64,000 bases of DNA from G963663495 sp963663495 (GCA_963663495.1 OY760427.1:5704001-5768000); one strand, 5' to 3'; counted from the first letter of the stretch, positions 27,952-38,187 are shown. A program made the numbers and translations. The notes: generated by a model not told the origin, from the sequence alone.

Positions 27952-28543
27952 TTCAACGGATGAATTTGTATTGGGAAGGGGGTGGGGTTAGGTTCAGACA
28001 AGCGATTCTTACGCGGCCAGAGCTTGGATACGGAAGGAGGCGGATAGCATGAAGAAGCAGTTCATTGATGGGATGCCCGGCAGCGGCATGTGCCAAGGAG
28101 TGCGCCGAATGTTCGAACAAACTAGCTGGTTCGCAAAAGCCCTTATCCGGCGTAATCTGGTAGGCCTGCTACTCCTGAAAAAGGCATCCAGAAGTAACGC
28201 CGCACGAAATCTTGGAGCACGCCCGTTACGAAGTAAAGATACTGCACGGGAATCGCTCGGGTGCTTCCATTGCGAATGGTTGATGATCATGTGGTGCGCC
28301 GCTGAATCGGGTTGGGGCACGCCTGCAGTACATTGTGGAAAGAGCATCGCCTATATTGTTACCCGCCAGCGAATCGAATGGCGAGGGGTTCTTGCGTGAA
28401 ACGTGTTCGACCAGCGACGCACACGATGATTGAACCTGCTGCAAAGCCCCGCAGATGACCCATACCTGAAAGAAGGGGCATGTATGACTGCGAGGATGCC
28501 TCGACTCTGCCTTCGTGTCACACGGAAGCGATGATTTCCCAGC
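27952..28543. other. No recognisable gene
   Basis: This is the region upstream of the xylanase. A 116-codon plus-strand frame (28049-28399) has no recognisable domain and looks non-coding. The xylanase promoter must lie near 27960-28050 on the minus strand. Confidence 0.45.
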
Positions 28544-28705
28544 GCCTGCCCGGATTCACCCGCAAACGGGCTGCAGGGTGCCACCCAGAGCGCATGAAAT
28601 GTCCAGGGACGGATGCAAATATGCGGATAAGGTCTCAGGAGCGGCGTTTGGGGAGCCTTCGTTGGGCCAAAATATTTATTAGGCGGATGTCGTCCAAATA
28701 GCTGG
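28544..28705. repeat. Diverged single copy of the array repeat
   Basis: Landmarks of the 1090-4817 short unit recur in order: CGGATTCACCCGCAAACGG, AGAGCGCATGAAATGTC, GGACGGATGCAAATATGCGG, TCAGGAGCGGCG, TTGGGCCAAAAT, TAGCTGGCTTTT. Spacing is as in the array, with substitutions throughout. The family is therefore dispersed rather than confined to one locus. Confidence 0.65.
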
Positions 28706-28742
28706 CTTTTATCGTGCGCCATGGAAAGGTGCACGATAAAAG
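28706..28742. repeat. Perfect 12-bp inverted repeat
   Basis: CTTTTATCGTGC at 28706-28717 and GCACGATAAAAG at 28731-28742 can form a hairpin with a 13-base loop. It sits between the array-repeat copy and the transposase fragment. It could be an IS end or a structured RNA element. Confidence 0.5.
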
Positions 28743-29046
28743 AGGGGTATTCCGAGCAGCTGGTGGGCCACCTATCGCGTGATTCGCTCGCGATTGCAGC
28801 GCGAGAGGAGTTGGAGCGTCCCCCAAAGTGCAAATCAACGTATCCCTCCAAAAAAACAGCCTCCGAGGAAGCTGCCGCGGCTGGTGCGTCAGCGTACCAT
28901 GGGGGTAAAAGAGATTTTGGAAGAGTTACCGAAGCAATGTACGGTAGGCGTTAAGCGCAATGCGAAGGGGTATACGCGGAAATGGTCGGGGTACAAGTTG
29001 CACATGGATGTGGCCGACTGAGGTGTACTGATCATGGGTTTTGTTT
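28743..29046 (+). pseudogene. IS4/IS5-superfamily transposase fragment
   Basis: Shifting frames encode LERPPKCKSTYPSKK and then RQRTMGVKEILEELPKQCTVGVKRNAKG and SGYKLHMDVAD. This resembles the DDE transposase pattern CdvGtKrNskGy...GYKLHiDvaDGG around the first catalytic Asp. It has a frameshift near 28860 and a stop where the GG is expected, and is cut by the TnpB derivative at 29047. Confidence 0.55.
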
Positions 29047-29392
29047 GGGAATTATATACGTGAGTGACCAACTGTACATAGTGAGGCACTAGTATCAATT
29101 TCACGGGTCATAGGGGTCGGTAACCCGAACGCCCCTCGCCGTGCAGAAGCCCCAATCCCGGAGGCCAGTATGTTTGCAGCCGCATTCAGGTCTGCATGAT
29201 CCGCATGTCCACAGGACATACACGTGAATTTGCTCTGCGTCTTACGGTTACTCGCTTATAGCTCAGCATCTGATCCAGCGGGCCCAACCTGTTCGCAGTA
29301 TTCCACGACTGGCGAAAGCCATCCTGTCTGCACCACCAAAGCACAATAAGTAATTCCTGCGAAAACGCGTGGCACTCAGCAATATAACTCCC
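29047..29392 (-). mobile_element. 346-bp internal-deletion derivative of the TnpB element
   Basis: The outer termini are complete (GGGAATTATATACGTGAG at 29047 and the complement of GGGAGTTATATTGCTGAG at 29392). Inside, only the last ~75 codons of tnpB are joined directly to the outer left end. It is a MITE-like non-autonomous form. The 8-base flanks TTTTGTTT and CAAAACAA are not a direct duplication. Confidence 0.75.
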
Positions 29393-30501
29393 CAAAACAA
29401 CCCCAAGACCGCTTTACTACCTACTTGACGGGACGCATACACACGAACCGCCTGTGATACTGTGAACCGGTCGACACTCCCCCTGCTTCAACTCCGGTTC
29501 CAGATCCCGTGGCACCTTGACATCCGCAAACAATGCTTACACAGGACCGCCAAGTGCAGTAGCCTCTGGACACACCGACCCTTTTCTCTTCTTCGCCCGG
29601 GGCGCCGCGTTTACGTATGCCTAAGCAGGGGTGCAAACGTGGTATCGCGGAGCAGGTCCGTCCTCTTCAGAAAGACTTCGGCTGCCTGCACACCTTACTT
29701 CCGTGTAGAACATCTTCGCGGTATGGCCAGTGTCAATCCAACGGTGGTACACATCCAAAGCCTGGTCCACACGGCCCCTGCTTCGACGACCGGCTGGGGC
29801 GAGAAGAACAACGTTGGCCCCTGTCTGCTGGAGTAGCCGATTCCGGCTACAAGATCCCGTTCCAAACTTAGACCTAGCGCTTGCACAAGCTTCCGGGTAC
29901 CGTTGCCCGGAGGTTCAGGCGCCTCAAAGGTGTCCCATGCCATCAGATGCCAGTAAATACCGTCCGTAGCAATCTTGCCACAATCAGTGGCGTTTATGGC
30001 TTCTTGTTACCACAGCCGGTTCGTTTCAACATAGCCAGACTGTACAGTGTACAGGTTCAATGTCGGGCTCAATCACACCATCGCAGCTCGCAACTAGCAC
30101 GAACCTCAATGCAAATAACAGCCTGCGATGCCACACGAAGTCATTCCCCGCCCGCTATGTATGAACTCTTGGATTGCCAGAGGGCTCTGTGCGAAGCAGG
30201 AGCACGAATAATTTGCCCACAAATCATACATTCCGACACAAATTCACCCTACGTCGTCTTCAGCGATCATGGATCGCCTATTCATTCGGATATAAAGGTG
30301 AAATATGGTCGTTTTTCCGCGTGGTTCTGGAAAAGATCAATAATATCGCTGCCACCGCCGATTTCCGCGTGGTTCTGCGAAAGGCTCAATTAGGAACAAC
30401 CCACAGCAAGCTGCGCATCGTTTGCGGATCCACCCAGGACAATCGGCTCAGTGCTTGCGGTTACAGGTGGTCGACTCTAATCAATGCTGACCACCTCGCC
30501 C
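29393..30501. other. No recognisable gene
   Basis: 1.1 kb with only short overlapping frames on both strands and no recognisable domain. A direct repeat (TTCCGCGTGGTTCTG) occurs at about 30317 and 30364. Likely degraded sequence. Confidence 0.5.
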
Positions 30502-31356
30502 CTATTTATCAGCGGGTACGTTCAGGTTCCAGTCATATTCGTGATCCAGCGAGCCCTCAAAATTTGCCAACTGGTCGGCTAGATCACCTTTCGCATACTG
30601 CAGCATATGCTCAATCACACCTTGTTCCGTGTCACCAAAGTCCTCCATGTACCAAGCATATATACTTGACATGACGCCAAACGCCTCGTCCAGAAGCTCC
30701 ACCCCGCGCGGATGGTTTATAAAAGCGACCGCACACTCCTCAAGCAGTCGTTCCAGGTTGTCCGCTGAGAATGTTTCTGCCGCCAAGTCCGGGCAGCCCA
30801 TGCTGGCGCAATTTACGGCGTAATGGATGCGATTATCTTTCCAGACAGGGCGCAGGATATCGTGCTCTATGTTATCCAACGTAAGCGGATTCCCTGCGAT
30901 GGTTGCTCGAACATCTTTCCATGGACCTGTTCCGGGAGCCTCCCCGTCGTGAATCTGGAGGACAGAACTGACGGGATAGGCGTCCACTACAACGCGCACC
31001 GTTAGGGCGTTGTAAAGATTGATCCAATAGGCCATCTGCTCATCCCGCGTGTACTCACGAGGATGCAGTTGCTGCAGATAGTCTAGGTACCCATTGAGGC
31101 GCTCTCGGTCTGCAGTATTAGCCTGCAGTGCACCGTATTCAAACAGATGCACACCGGACGAATCGTTCGTGACCAAGTACGTGTCCAGCACCGACTGCCA
31201 ACTGCTGTGATCAATTGAAGCTGTACTTGCGGGATCATGCTCGGCCCATACATTGTCTCTATCCTGCCCGAGGCAGGCCGTGACACTGAGGCTTATAATG
31301 GCAATCGCACCAACAGGTGCGCAGCGCCGTTTGTGCTGTAAAAGATTCATCAACAC
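30502..31356 (-). CDS. DUF547 domain protein, exported
   Basis: The N-terminus is hydrophobic and ends in a possible lipobox (IISLSVTAC). The DUF547 hallmarks are present: EQMAYWINLYNALTVRVVVDAYPV, WKDVRATIAGNPLTLDNIEHDILRP and IHYAVNCASMGCPDL. The family has a papain-like fold but no firmly established function in bacteria. Length (284 residues) is normal. It lies downstream of the beta-barrel gene on the same strand but is separated from it by a strong hairpin, so it may be transcribed independently. Confidence 0.85.
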   Translation of the reverse strand: MLMNLLQHKRRCAPVGAIAIISLSVTACLGQDRDNVWAEHDPASTASIDHSSWQSVLDTYLVTNDSSGVHLFEYGALQANTADRERLNGYLDYLQQLHPREYTRDEQMAYWINLYNALTVRVVVDAYPVSSVLQIHDGEAPGTGPWKDVRATIAGNPLTLDNIEHDILRPVWKDNRIHYAVNCASMGCPDLAAETFSADNLERLLEECAVAFINHPRGVELLDEAFGVMSSIYAWYMEDFGDTEQGVIEHMLQYAKGDLADQLANFEGSLDHEYDWNLNVPADK

Positions 31357-31383
31357 ATGGGATTAGATAGCGGGACTTGATAA

Positions 31384-31419
31384 CTCCCGCAGCACGGGCG
31401 AAATGTCGTGCTGCGGGAG
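31384..31419 (-). terminator. Strong hairpin, probable terminator
   Basis: CTCCCGCAGCACG pairs perfectly with CGTGCTGCGGGAG over 13 bases with a 10-base loop. It lies 32 bases beyond the stop of the beta-barrel gene and just upstream of the DUF547 start. Only a weak T-rich stretch follows on the minus strand. Confidence 0.65.
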
Positions 31420-31450
31420 ATAAACCTAATTCGACGGAATCGCGCGCGAC

Positions 31451-32422
31451 TTAAAAGTCGGCGCCGAAGCTGCCTCCAAAGCCTATAGACAGGCCGGCGC
31501 CAAGAACAGTCGACCTAGCGGTGTTGCGGCCACCGACCACCCGACCGAAGAAAGTGTGAGCACTCAGGCTTCCATAGAGATCCGCAAAAAGCTGACCACC
31601 GAGGATTTGGCTATCCTCTTCCAGCCCGGGAAACCGGCTCGGAGAAAAACCGGCTCCTCCGATGTCAATCCCGTCGGTTGCATTAATGATACGATAATTT
31701 GCTGCAGCTCTCAGCCGGCTGCCGAGGGGAACGAAAACCCAGAAATTGGCAAATATGTCCGAAGGAATATCAACATCTACGCCTCCAGAACCGCCGACTG
31801 CGTTCGGATTGACTTCCGTTGATCCTCGGTGCCGGTAGCCAAGTTCCGCAGACACACCAGCATACGTCCAATATTTCCCGAGAATGACGGATCCTTCAAT
31901 TCCGCTGCCACCATCTCCCAATGAGTTGATGTAACCAGTATCGTATCCACCTGGAATTGTGATTCCAAGGCGCAATGCGGCGCTGGGAGCGTTGCTTACC
32001 AACTCATCCAAGAACCTCCACGTTACAGAGACATTGGTATCAAATAGCCCGTTGTAATTCTCTTCGCCCCCAGACGGGCCGACCGCACCGTCAACGAAAC
32101 TCTGCGCCCAAGCGGTTTGAAGATCCACGGCAATCGCGTCATTAACCGCGTAGTTCGCAGAAATCCACACTGTATTCTGACCAAGATTGGCTCCTGTGGC
32201 CTCCAGTGGTCCCTTTACCGTTTCCGTGCCGCGGTAAAACTTTTCAGCATTCTGATTGAAATAGGAAATGCTGACACTGCCGGTCCGAGGTTCCGCTATC
32301 CACGGTGTGCCCTGGGCTAAGGCTGAGTGGGCAGGGAACCACGCCGCCAGCCCCAATAAGAGCGCCGCCAGTGATCGGTGTAATGTATGTATAAACCTCA
32401 CGCCCTTACTGTCCTTCATCAA
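31451..32422 (-). CDS. Outer-membrane beta-barrel protein
   Basis: A signal peptide (LLLGLAAWFPAHSALA) is followed by alternating amphipathic strands such as SVSISYFNQNAEKFYRG, NTVWISANYAVNDAIAVDL and AALRLGITIPGGYDTGYIN. The protein ends in ...GGSFGADF, with the C-terminal aromatic residue typical of barrels recognised by the Bam machinery. It resembles the transporter-like family linked to the phenol-degradation (meta-pathway) porins. The substrate is unknown. Its start overlaps the upstream small gene by 17 bases, so the two are translationally coupled. Confidence 0.7.
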   Translation of the reverse strand: MMKDSKGVRFIHTLHRSLAALLLGLAAWFPAHSALAQGTPWIAEPRTGSVSISYFNQNAEKFYRGTETVKGPLEATGANLGQNTVWISANYAVNDAIAVDLQTAWAQSFVDGAVGPSGGEENYNGLFDTNVSVTWRFLDELVSNAPSAALRLGITIPGGYDTGYINSLGDGGSGIEGSVILGKYWTYAGVSAELGYRHRGSTEVNPNAVGGSGGVDVDIPSDIFANFWVFVPLGSRLRAAANYRIINATDGIDIGGAGFSPSRFPGLEEDSQILGGQLFADLYGSLSAHTFFGRVVGGRNTARSTVLGAGLSIGFGGSFGADF

Positions 32423-32819
32423 TCATTTCCTGTTGTATGCCGCGCACAGGGACCTGCAGCTTGTACCGGCGGGTGAGAAAATAATGCACGACCTCCATGC
32501 GGATGCCACAATCTTCAGTGTCCGGGCTGCACAGTGCCGTTATGACATTGTCGTCGGGAGAACCAGTCTCCTCCTCCGCGTACGCTGCTTCCAGGCTGGC
32601 CGCCAGGCTCATTGCCCTCGCTTCATCCAAGTCGGATTTCTGCATGGGGCATTCCTTGCAAGCCAAGACCTTAAAAGTAAGTGACTTGCCTTGGGCGTAC
32701 GCTTTGCGTGGGCTAATCTGCCCTGGACCGGTGCCTATTGAGCCTGATGGCGACAAAGCCAACGGCATAAATCCAAGTAGGACGGCAACGAAAGAAACCT
32801 TACCAATGAGTCGAATCAT
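32406..32819 (-). CDS. Small exported protein of unknown function
   Basis: The start at 32819 gives MIRLIGKVSFVAVLLGF, a signal sequence cleaved near AYAQG. A longer frame to 33191 begins in non-coding-looking sequence and is not preferred. The mature part has four Cys (ACKECPMQ, LCSPDTEDCG) that could bind a metal or form disulfides. No family recognised. It overlaps the downstream beta-barrel gene, suggesting a shared job in the cell envelope. Confidence 0.65.
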   Translation of the reverse strand: MIRLIGKVSFVAVLLGFMPLALSPSGSIGTGPGQISPRKAYAQGKSLTFKVLACKECPMQKSDLDEARAMSLAASLEAAYAEEETGSPDDNVITALCSPDTEDCGIRMEVVHYFLTRRYKLQVPVRGIQQEMIDEGQ

Positions 32820-33386
32820 ATTTCTTGCTCCGTTGATGATAATTCGGCTGCAATGATACGATAAAGCCCGGTAAAATAAAAGAGTCACAACAAAAACAAT
32901 AAGATGGAATACCCAGCCCGTTTTCGTCACGCTGATGTCGTGCAGATGCTGCTCGGGATTTCCTGCATTATGCATCCTAGTTAGCAGGTTCAGAACCAAA
33001 CTATCGGGATATGACGCACTGTTCCGGAATATGCGTGCGTACCAAGTCAATAGTAGTCTTACCGCGGAGCAGTTGACTAGCTTTGACCAATAATTCTTGG
33101 GGACGTACCAAGGTAGATCTTGTGGTCGCGGGCGCCTGCCAGTTCTTCCCGGGGGTAGCCCTACAGCTTCCCCACAAGCCGTCATAATCATTTAGTCTTG
33201 TAGTCTTGCGTCAGTTCTGATCACTTTTCGTTGGCGTGCTGCTCAAGGTATTCGTAGGTCATTCAGTCCGACGGGTACGATAAATCGGGTAATATGACGG
33301 TGGGCGAGTAGCGCGGTCGCAGTGGGCGATTACCTCGTGCGGGCAGGTGCTTCCCGTAGGAGCATTGTCTACTGAGGGGCATACCT
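32820..33386. other. Promoter-side region and IS4 end
   Basis: This is upstream sequence of the small exported protein/barrel pair, followed by the outer part of the Tn5-like element. CAGTTCTGATC near 33210 resembles CAGTTTTGAAG near 36748 on the other strand and may be an IS terminal repeat. No gene recognised. Confidence 0.35.
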
Positions 33387-33572
33387 TCATTTTGGCATGG
33401 TCGGACTCTCTTGCGAGCATCCGCATGGTTCTTCGTATCCCAGTGTCGTTAGGTATAACATCTCCGGGCCGCGCCACATGATCTGGTAACCCGGCGGTCC
33501 ATCCCGACTACCGTTCTGATAGCCGCCGAGCACCGCGACGGTCAGGATAGCATCGCCCAGTGTAGAAGGTTT
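33387..33572 (-). pseudogene. Tn5-like (IS4 family) transposase, C-terminal part
   Basis: Minus-strand translation KPSTLGDAILTVAVLGGYQNG, then PPGYQIMWRGPEML, is the tail of an IS50/Tn5-type transposase. It continues the frame broken at 35352-35359 by the IS1595-like insertion. Confidence 0.75.
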
Positions 33573-33697
33573 GGGAGTTATACAGTTGAGTGCCCGCGCG
33601 TTAAATTGTTGAAATAATTGCAGTGTGGTCGCGTAAAGCGGGAACCGATTATACCGAAAATGGGCACCATACCCGTGATAGATTGATGACCCACTAA

Positions 33698-34657
33698 ATG
33701 CCTTCAAAGAAAAGAAGCAACAGAAACACCAATGGCCCTGGACGGGCTGATCGTGAAGGAGTGTCCTTGATCAAGCTTACCCAAATGTTTCCAGACGACC
33801 CAACAGCCGAAGCATGGTTCGCAATGAAGTGTTGGGGCGACACTCCTGTTTGCCCGCACTGTGCGTCTATAAACGTATAGTCTGGAGCCAAACATCCTAG
33901 CATGCCTTATCGCTGTCGTAGTTGCCGTAAACGATTCAGTGTCCGCATAGGGACAGTAATGCAGGACTCCAAACTGGGATACCAGGTATGGGCATTAGCC
34001 ATTTACATCATGACTACCAGTATCAAGGGCGTATCCAGCATGAAGCTGCATCGTGACCTTAGCATAACCCAGACGACAGCGTGGCATCTGGCCCACCGTA
34101 TTCGACAATCATGGAATAGAGAACATGCACTATTTGCCGGTCCGGTAGAGGTTGACGAAGCCTACTTCGGTGGCAAGGAAAAGAACAGGCACGCCAGTAA
34201 GAAGCTGAATGCAGGCCGTGGGCCAGTAGGTAAGAAAGCCGTTGTAGGAGTCCGTGATCGTGTCACCAATAGCATTTCTGCCCAGGTAGTAGAAAACACA
34301 GACGGGCAGACGCTCAATGCGTTTGTAGATACCCATATCTCGGAAGACACCGAGGTCTATACGGATGGGTCGTCAACATACCGGGGCCGCAACAACCACG
34401 CCTACGTACGTCACTCTGTTGGTGGCGAATACGTTCGTGAGCAGGTCCATACCAATGGCGTAGAGAGCTTCCGGTCTTTGCTGAAGCGTGGGTACTACAG
34501 AACGTACCACCACATGAGCAAGAAACACCTACAGCAGTACGGGAACGAATTTGCAGGGCGACACAATGCACGCGACTACGACACAGCGGAGCAAATGACA
34601 ATAATTGCTCAAGGACTGGTCGGTAAACGGCTCATGTACAAATCCCTCATTTCATAG
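33698..34657 (+). pseudogene. IS1595/ISXO2-like transposase with nonsense mutation
   Basis: It is 318 codons long in the intact sister at 54204. Here a CAG to TAG change near 33878 splits it into a 60-codon head with the first zinc-ribbon half and a 251-codon body (33902-34657). The body keeps VEVDEAYFGG and YTDGSSTYRG, but has changes around the catalytic Glu (ESFRSLLKRGYYRTYH) and a 3-base insertion near 34423. It is probably inactive, so the insertion is relatively old. Confidence 0.88.
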
Positions 34658-34678
34658 TCAGACGTAAGCGGCAACGTA

Positions 34679-34906
34679 TCAAGCCATCCGTACTCATGCG
34701 CACTCCGGGCATCGGCCGGCTACAACTACTTGCTCGTGGACGGAGAACGGAGACGAACGGGCCGCGCAATACTGCGCCTGCAAGGCTTCCCCGACCGCTA
34801 CGAGTTTGACAGTCCGATAACGACCGTCAGACGGCTTACTGGCAACGCCGTACCCATTCCGGTGGTCAGGGCCGTTATGCGCCAGCTTTCCCATGTCTGT
34901 GCTTGA
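34679..34906 (+). pseudogene. C5-cytosine methyltransferase C-terminal remnant
   Basis: Same passenger remnant as at 6494-6721 and 55182-55409: LRLQGFPDRYEFD and LTGNAVPIPVVRAV. It lacks the catalytic half. It lies directly behind the transposase stop in the same frame. Confidence 0.65.
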
Positions 34907-35146
34907 TGGCCCGCGTCTCATGGGTTCGTCCGGTGCGCTTCGTGGCCCGTACCGGGATCCGCCCAGTACTTCCGCATTGTCAAGAGCGTCCCGATATAAG
35001 CCAAGGAATCGGTCCTGAAATTGATCGACTGTCGTGAAAACTGGATCGCAATGTATGCAGCCTCCTACTCTAAGCAAATGTCCGCCATGAAATCATTTCG
35101 GTATTCTGCCCCAATGGATTAGTGCTACTCTATAGCCTATAACGCC

Positions 35147-35323
35147 ATGCGCATAGATAAATCCCCGAAGCCCGGTAACAAGATTCAGGAAACGAAACGC
35201 CCCGGCCGCCCCGTAACAAACGACATTCTCAATATCCAACAATCCATCCCTACCACATTGGAAGAACTGGCGAAAGCCAGCATGTCCACACCACCAGAGC
35301 ACAAGAAAGTAACGCCTGCGAAA
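35147..35323 (+). pseudogene. 54-residue passenger ORF, frameshifted copy
   Basis: Starts MRIDKSPKPG and keeps KRPGRPV, but an extra base before the stop (CACAAGAAAGTAA) changes the reading frame at the end, and several late residues differ. It shows the small ORF decaying together with its dead transposase. Confidence 0.5.
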
Positions 35324-35359
35324 ACGCGTGGCACTCAGCCATATAACTCCCGAAGGTTT

Positions 35360-36717
35360 AGGCAGCCGTACCCGTCTTGCCTACCCCGCCAGGAACCGCA
35401 CTTCCGTCTCCGTGAAATAGATATCCGCGTCCAACTCCTGCACCAACCGCCCCAATAGCACCAACAACAGGATGCGCCAAGCAATCACGCAGTAAATCGT
35501 TATTGCACGTTCCAGACGCATTGAGGTACGCAAGCTCAACTTCTCGACCTTGCACCCGCTCTTAAGCACACGGAAGAAGTCTTCCACCCGCCACCTCTTG
35601 AGATAGAACGCCAACACCCGTTCTGCATCCGCTACGCTCTTTACCTCACATACTGGTCAAAAGCATCCACTCTACCGGCTTCTCATCCCCCGGAGGCACC
35701 GTCTCTCGCACATGCACCCCGTACATCACCAATAGCTCTGCCTCCTGATTCGGATCCGGCAACTCCACCCTCCGCACTGACCTTACGGTAACTGCGACCG
35801 GCCCGTGCTCGCTTGCCCGACAACTGCTCACGCGCTGTCACCCGCTGTATCTCTATCTCTACTGTCCCCGCTGCCGTACCACCGCACAACATCGCAAACA
35901 ACATTCTGCCATCCAACAGCTTCTGATCGTACTGCGCCCTGAGCAGCACCTCCGCTCCTGCCTGCCTGCGCTGCGCATCATATAGTGCAACGATGTCCGC
36001 CTCCCGGTCCGCAACACATATCACCTGTATCTTGCGCGACACTTCCTTTGCAGCTTCGCATATATCCGCATACCCGTCCATCCGCTGCTGCGTCCGCGGA
36101 GCATGCGGACCCTCTTCCGGATCCCGGTAGCTGCAACGCAGCACCCCCAACGGCAATCCATCCTCCGTCACCGCCAGCGTCGCATGCAAAGGCAACCCTC
36201 TCGTCTTTGCCGTCGTCTGATTATTCCCTATTACCTGCAAATCCGTACACGCCGGTCGCGTATTGTACCGCAACTTCGTCGTGGCCTGGCCGCATAACAC
36301 TACATCCTGGTCACGCATCCGCTCTATCGTGCGCGCACGATGCGGCGCCAAAATGTTCTCCGGCGTTACCGTTTTGTACTTCCTGCTCTCCAATAACCGG
36401 TAATGCCCCTTTATTGCCGCTTTATCTGCATCCGTATGGGTAGTAATGCCGTGTCCTACCATATCGGCCAACATGGACGCACTCTTTACGAGTCGAGTAG
36501 ACCGTCGGTGGTCCCCCAATGGCGCACCACCAAACTCCGCCTCGGCCCACTCGGCACTGTCAATACCCTCGTGCGGCTCTCTCACAGGGCGCAACTCCAC
36601 CTTCGGAATCCCCAAATACGCGCGCCATCCTTTGTACAACTCGTATACATACAGCGCCTTGGGAGTCTCTTCCTTCGCCTCTTTGTGCCGCTTTCCACCT
36701 GGGGTTTGGCCGATCAC
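35360..36717 (-). pseudogene. Tn5-like (IS4 family) transposase, N-terminal and central part
   Basis: The minus strand encodes WAEAEFGGAPLGDHRRSTRLVKSASMLA (Tn5-type N-terminal DNA-binding domain), GHYRLLESRKYKTVTPENIL, the catalytic-Asp region CGQATTKLRYNTR and VICVADREADIVALYD. After frameshifts near 35770 and 35650 it continues with FYLKRWRVEDFFRVLKSGCKVEKL, the catalytic-Glu segment. The IS1595-like insertion at 33573-35351 separates it from its C-terminus. At least two frameshifts plus the insertion make it non-functional. It lies against the stop codon of the DUF1501 gene. Confidence 0.85.
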
Positions 36718-36753
36718 CGCAGGGTGTAGTCGGCGAGCTTCAAAACTGAGGTA

Positions 36754-38187
36754 TCAGGCCAAGACCGCGTCAACCACCTTGCCGGCGACATCTGTCAGTC
36801 GGATATCACGTCCGCTAAAACGGTAGGTCAGCCGGTTGTGGTCCATACCCAGCAGGTGGAGCATCGTCGCATGCAGGTCGTGGATGGTTGTGGCATGCTC
36901 CACAACGCGGTAGCCGTAGTCATCTGTTGTGCCATGAACCGTACCGCCGCGAATACCCGCTCCAGCCATCCAGATGCTGAACGCGGACGGGTTGTGGTCA
37001 CGCCCATTAGTGCCCTGCGCAAACGGCGTGCGCCCAAATTCCCCTGCCCAGATAACCAACGTATCTCCAAACATTCCACGCCCCTTCAGGTCCTTGAGTA
37101 ATCCGGCAATAGGTTGGTCAACAGCGTGCGCGTTACGCTCATGACCAACCTTTAGGTTAGAATGCTGATCCCACCTGTCAGCTGCCACACGGGGGCATGT
37201 CAGTTCAACAAACCGCACACCCCGCTCCACCAGGCGACGAGCCAACAGGCATTGCGCAGCGTACCCTCGCGTGTGAGGGTCACCGGAGTCCATTCCGTAC
37301 AACTTCTTAGTTGCTTCTGATTCGTTGGATAAATCGGTTAGTTCGGGAACGGACGCCTGCATGCGGAATGCGAGCTCATAATTGGAAATCGCCGACTCCA
37401 CTGCATCCGCCTGCCCAATGCGTCCCAGCAGATGGTGATCGGTCTGCTGCAGCATGGTCATCTTGCGCCGCTGAAGCTCCGGCGAATCATCCTGTGATTC
37501 GATATTGGCGAGTCCGCCCCCCCGGAAGATGGAGCCTTGGTAGGAAGCAGGCAGAAACCCACTATTGAAGTTGTCCAGGCCGCCAGGCGGGATGAGTCCT
37601 CCGTCAAGCACGACATAGCCCGGCAAATTCTGATTTTCACTTCCCAGTCCGTAGTTGACCCATGCTCCCATGGAGGGGCGCCCCTGAATCCCTATCCCGG
37701 TATGCAGGAAGTAATTGGCGTTGGTGTGTTCCGGGAAGTCTGCTACCATGGATCGGATGACAGCCAGGTCATCTGCGCACCGGCCAATGTTTGGGAACAG
37801 GTCGCTCACCTCAAGGCCGCTTTCGCCGTAACGACGAAACGTCCACGGGCTTTTCAGGATCGTTCCAATGCTGTCAAACTGCGTGGCATCAACTTTGAAC
37901 TTATCGTAGGGGCTTTGCCCGTTTTCTGCGGTCAGCCGCGGCTTGGGATCAAAGCTGTCTACTTGGGAAACGCCGCCGTCCATATACAGGAAGATCACGC
38001 TTCGCGCCTTCGGTACCTTGTGGGGTGTTCGTGGTGCCAACGGATCCCGATTAAGCGACGCTGGCATCCTGCCGAAAGGAGTGCTACCCATTAGCCCCAT
38101 AAGCGCCACACCGCCAAACCCGTTGCGGCACATGGTGAGCATTTCGCGCCGCGTCATGCGGCATCTCAATCGATGCGGGGTAGCCAT
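36754..38187 (-). CDS. DUF1501 family protein (Tat-exported)
   Basis: 477 residues. A twin-arginine-like signal is seen at MTRREMLTMCRNGFGGVALMG. DUF1501 features follow: SVIFLYMDGGVSQVDSFDPKP, VADFPEHTNANYFLHTG, WAGEFGRTPFAQG and NGRDHNPSAFSIWMAGAGI. This sulfatase-fold family is almost always encoded beside a PSD1 protein, as here: its ATG overlaps the TGA of the PSD1 gene by one base. The pair is abundant in planctomycete-like polysaccharide users; the exact reaction is unknown. A Tn5-like remnant begins right at its stop. Confidence 0.9.
   Translation of the reverse strand: MATPHRLRCRMTRREMLTMCRNGFGGVALMGLMGSTPFGRMPASLNRDPLAPRTPHKVPKARSVIFLYMDGGVSQVDSFDPKPRLTAENGQSPYDKFKVDATQFDSIGTILKSPWTFRRYGESGLEVSDLFPNIGRCADDLAVIRSMVADFPEHTNANYFLHTGIGIQGRPSMGAWVNYGLGSENQNLPGYVVLDGGLIPPGGLDNFNSGFLPASYQGSIFRGGGLANIESQDDSPELQRRKMTMLQQTDHHLLGRIGQADAVESAISNYELAFRMQASVPELTDLSNESEATKKLYGMDSGDPHTRGYAAQCLLARRLVERGVRFVELTCPRVAADRWDQHSNLKVGHERNAHAVDQPIAGLLKDLKGRGMFGDTLVIWAGEFGRTPFAQGTNGRDHNPSAFSIWMAGAGIRGGTVHGTTDDYGYRVVEHATTIHDLHATMLHLLGMDHNRLTYRFSGRDIRLTDVAGKVVDAVLA

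Larger units (their letters stand above)
33573..35351 (+). mobile_element. IS1595-like element with 8-bp target duplication GAAGGTTT
   Basis: The left end is GGGAGTTATACAGTTGAG at 33573; the right end is the complement of GGGAGTTATATGGCTGAG at 35351. The flanks GAAGGTTT (33565-33572) and GAAGGTTT (35352-35359) are identical, defining an 8-base duplication inside the Tn5-like transposase gene. It carries a transposase with a stop codon, the cytosine-methylase remnant and a frameshifted small ORF. Confidence 0.93.

Noticed and set aside
32820..33191. Upstream extension of the small exported protein to 33191
   Set aside because: The extension lacks coding character and would bury the signal peptide that starts at 32819.
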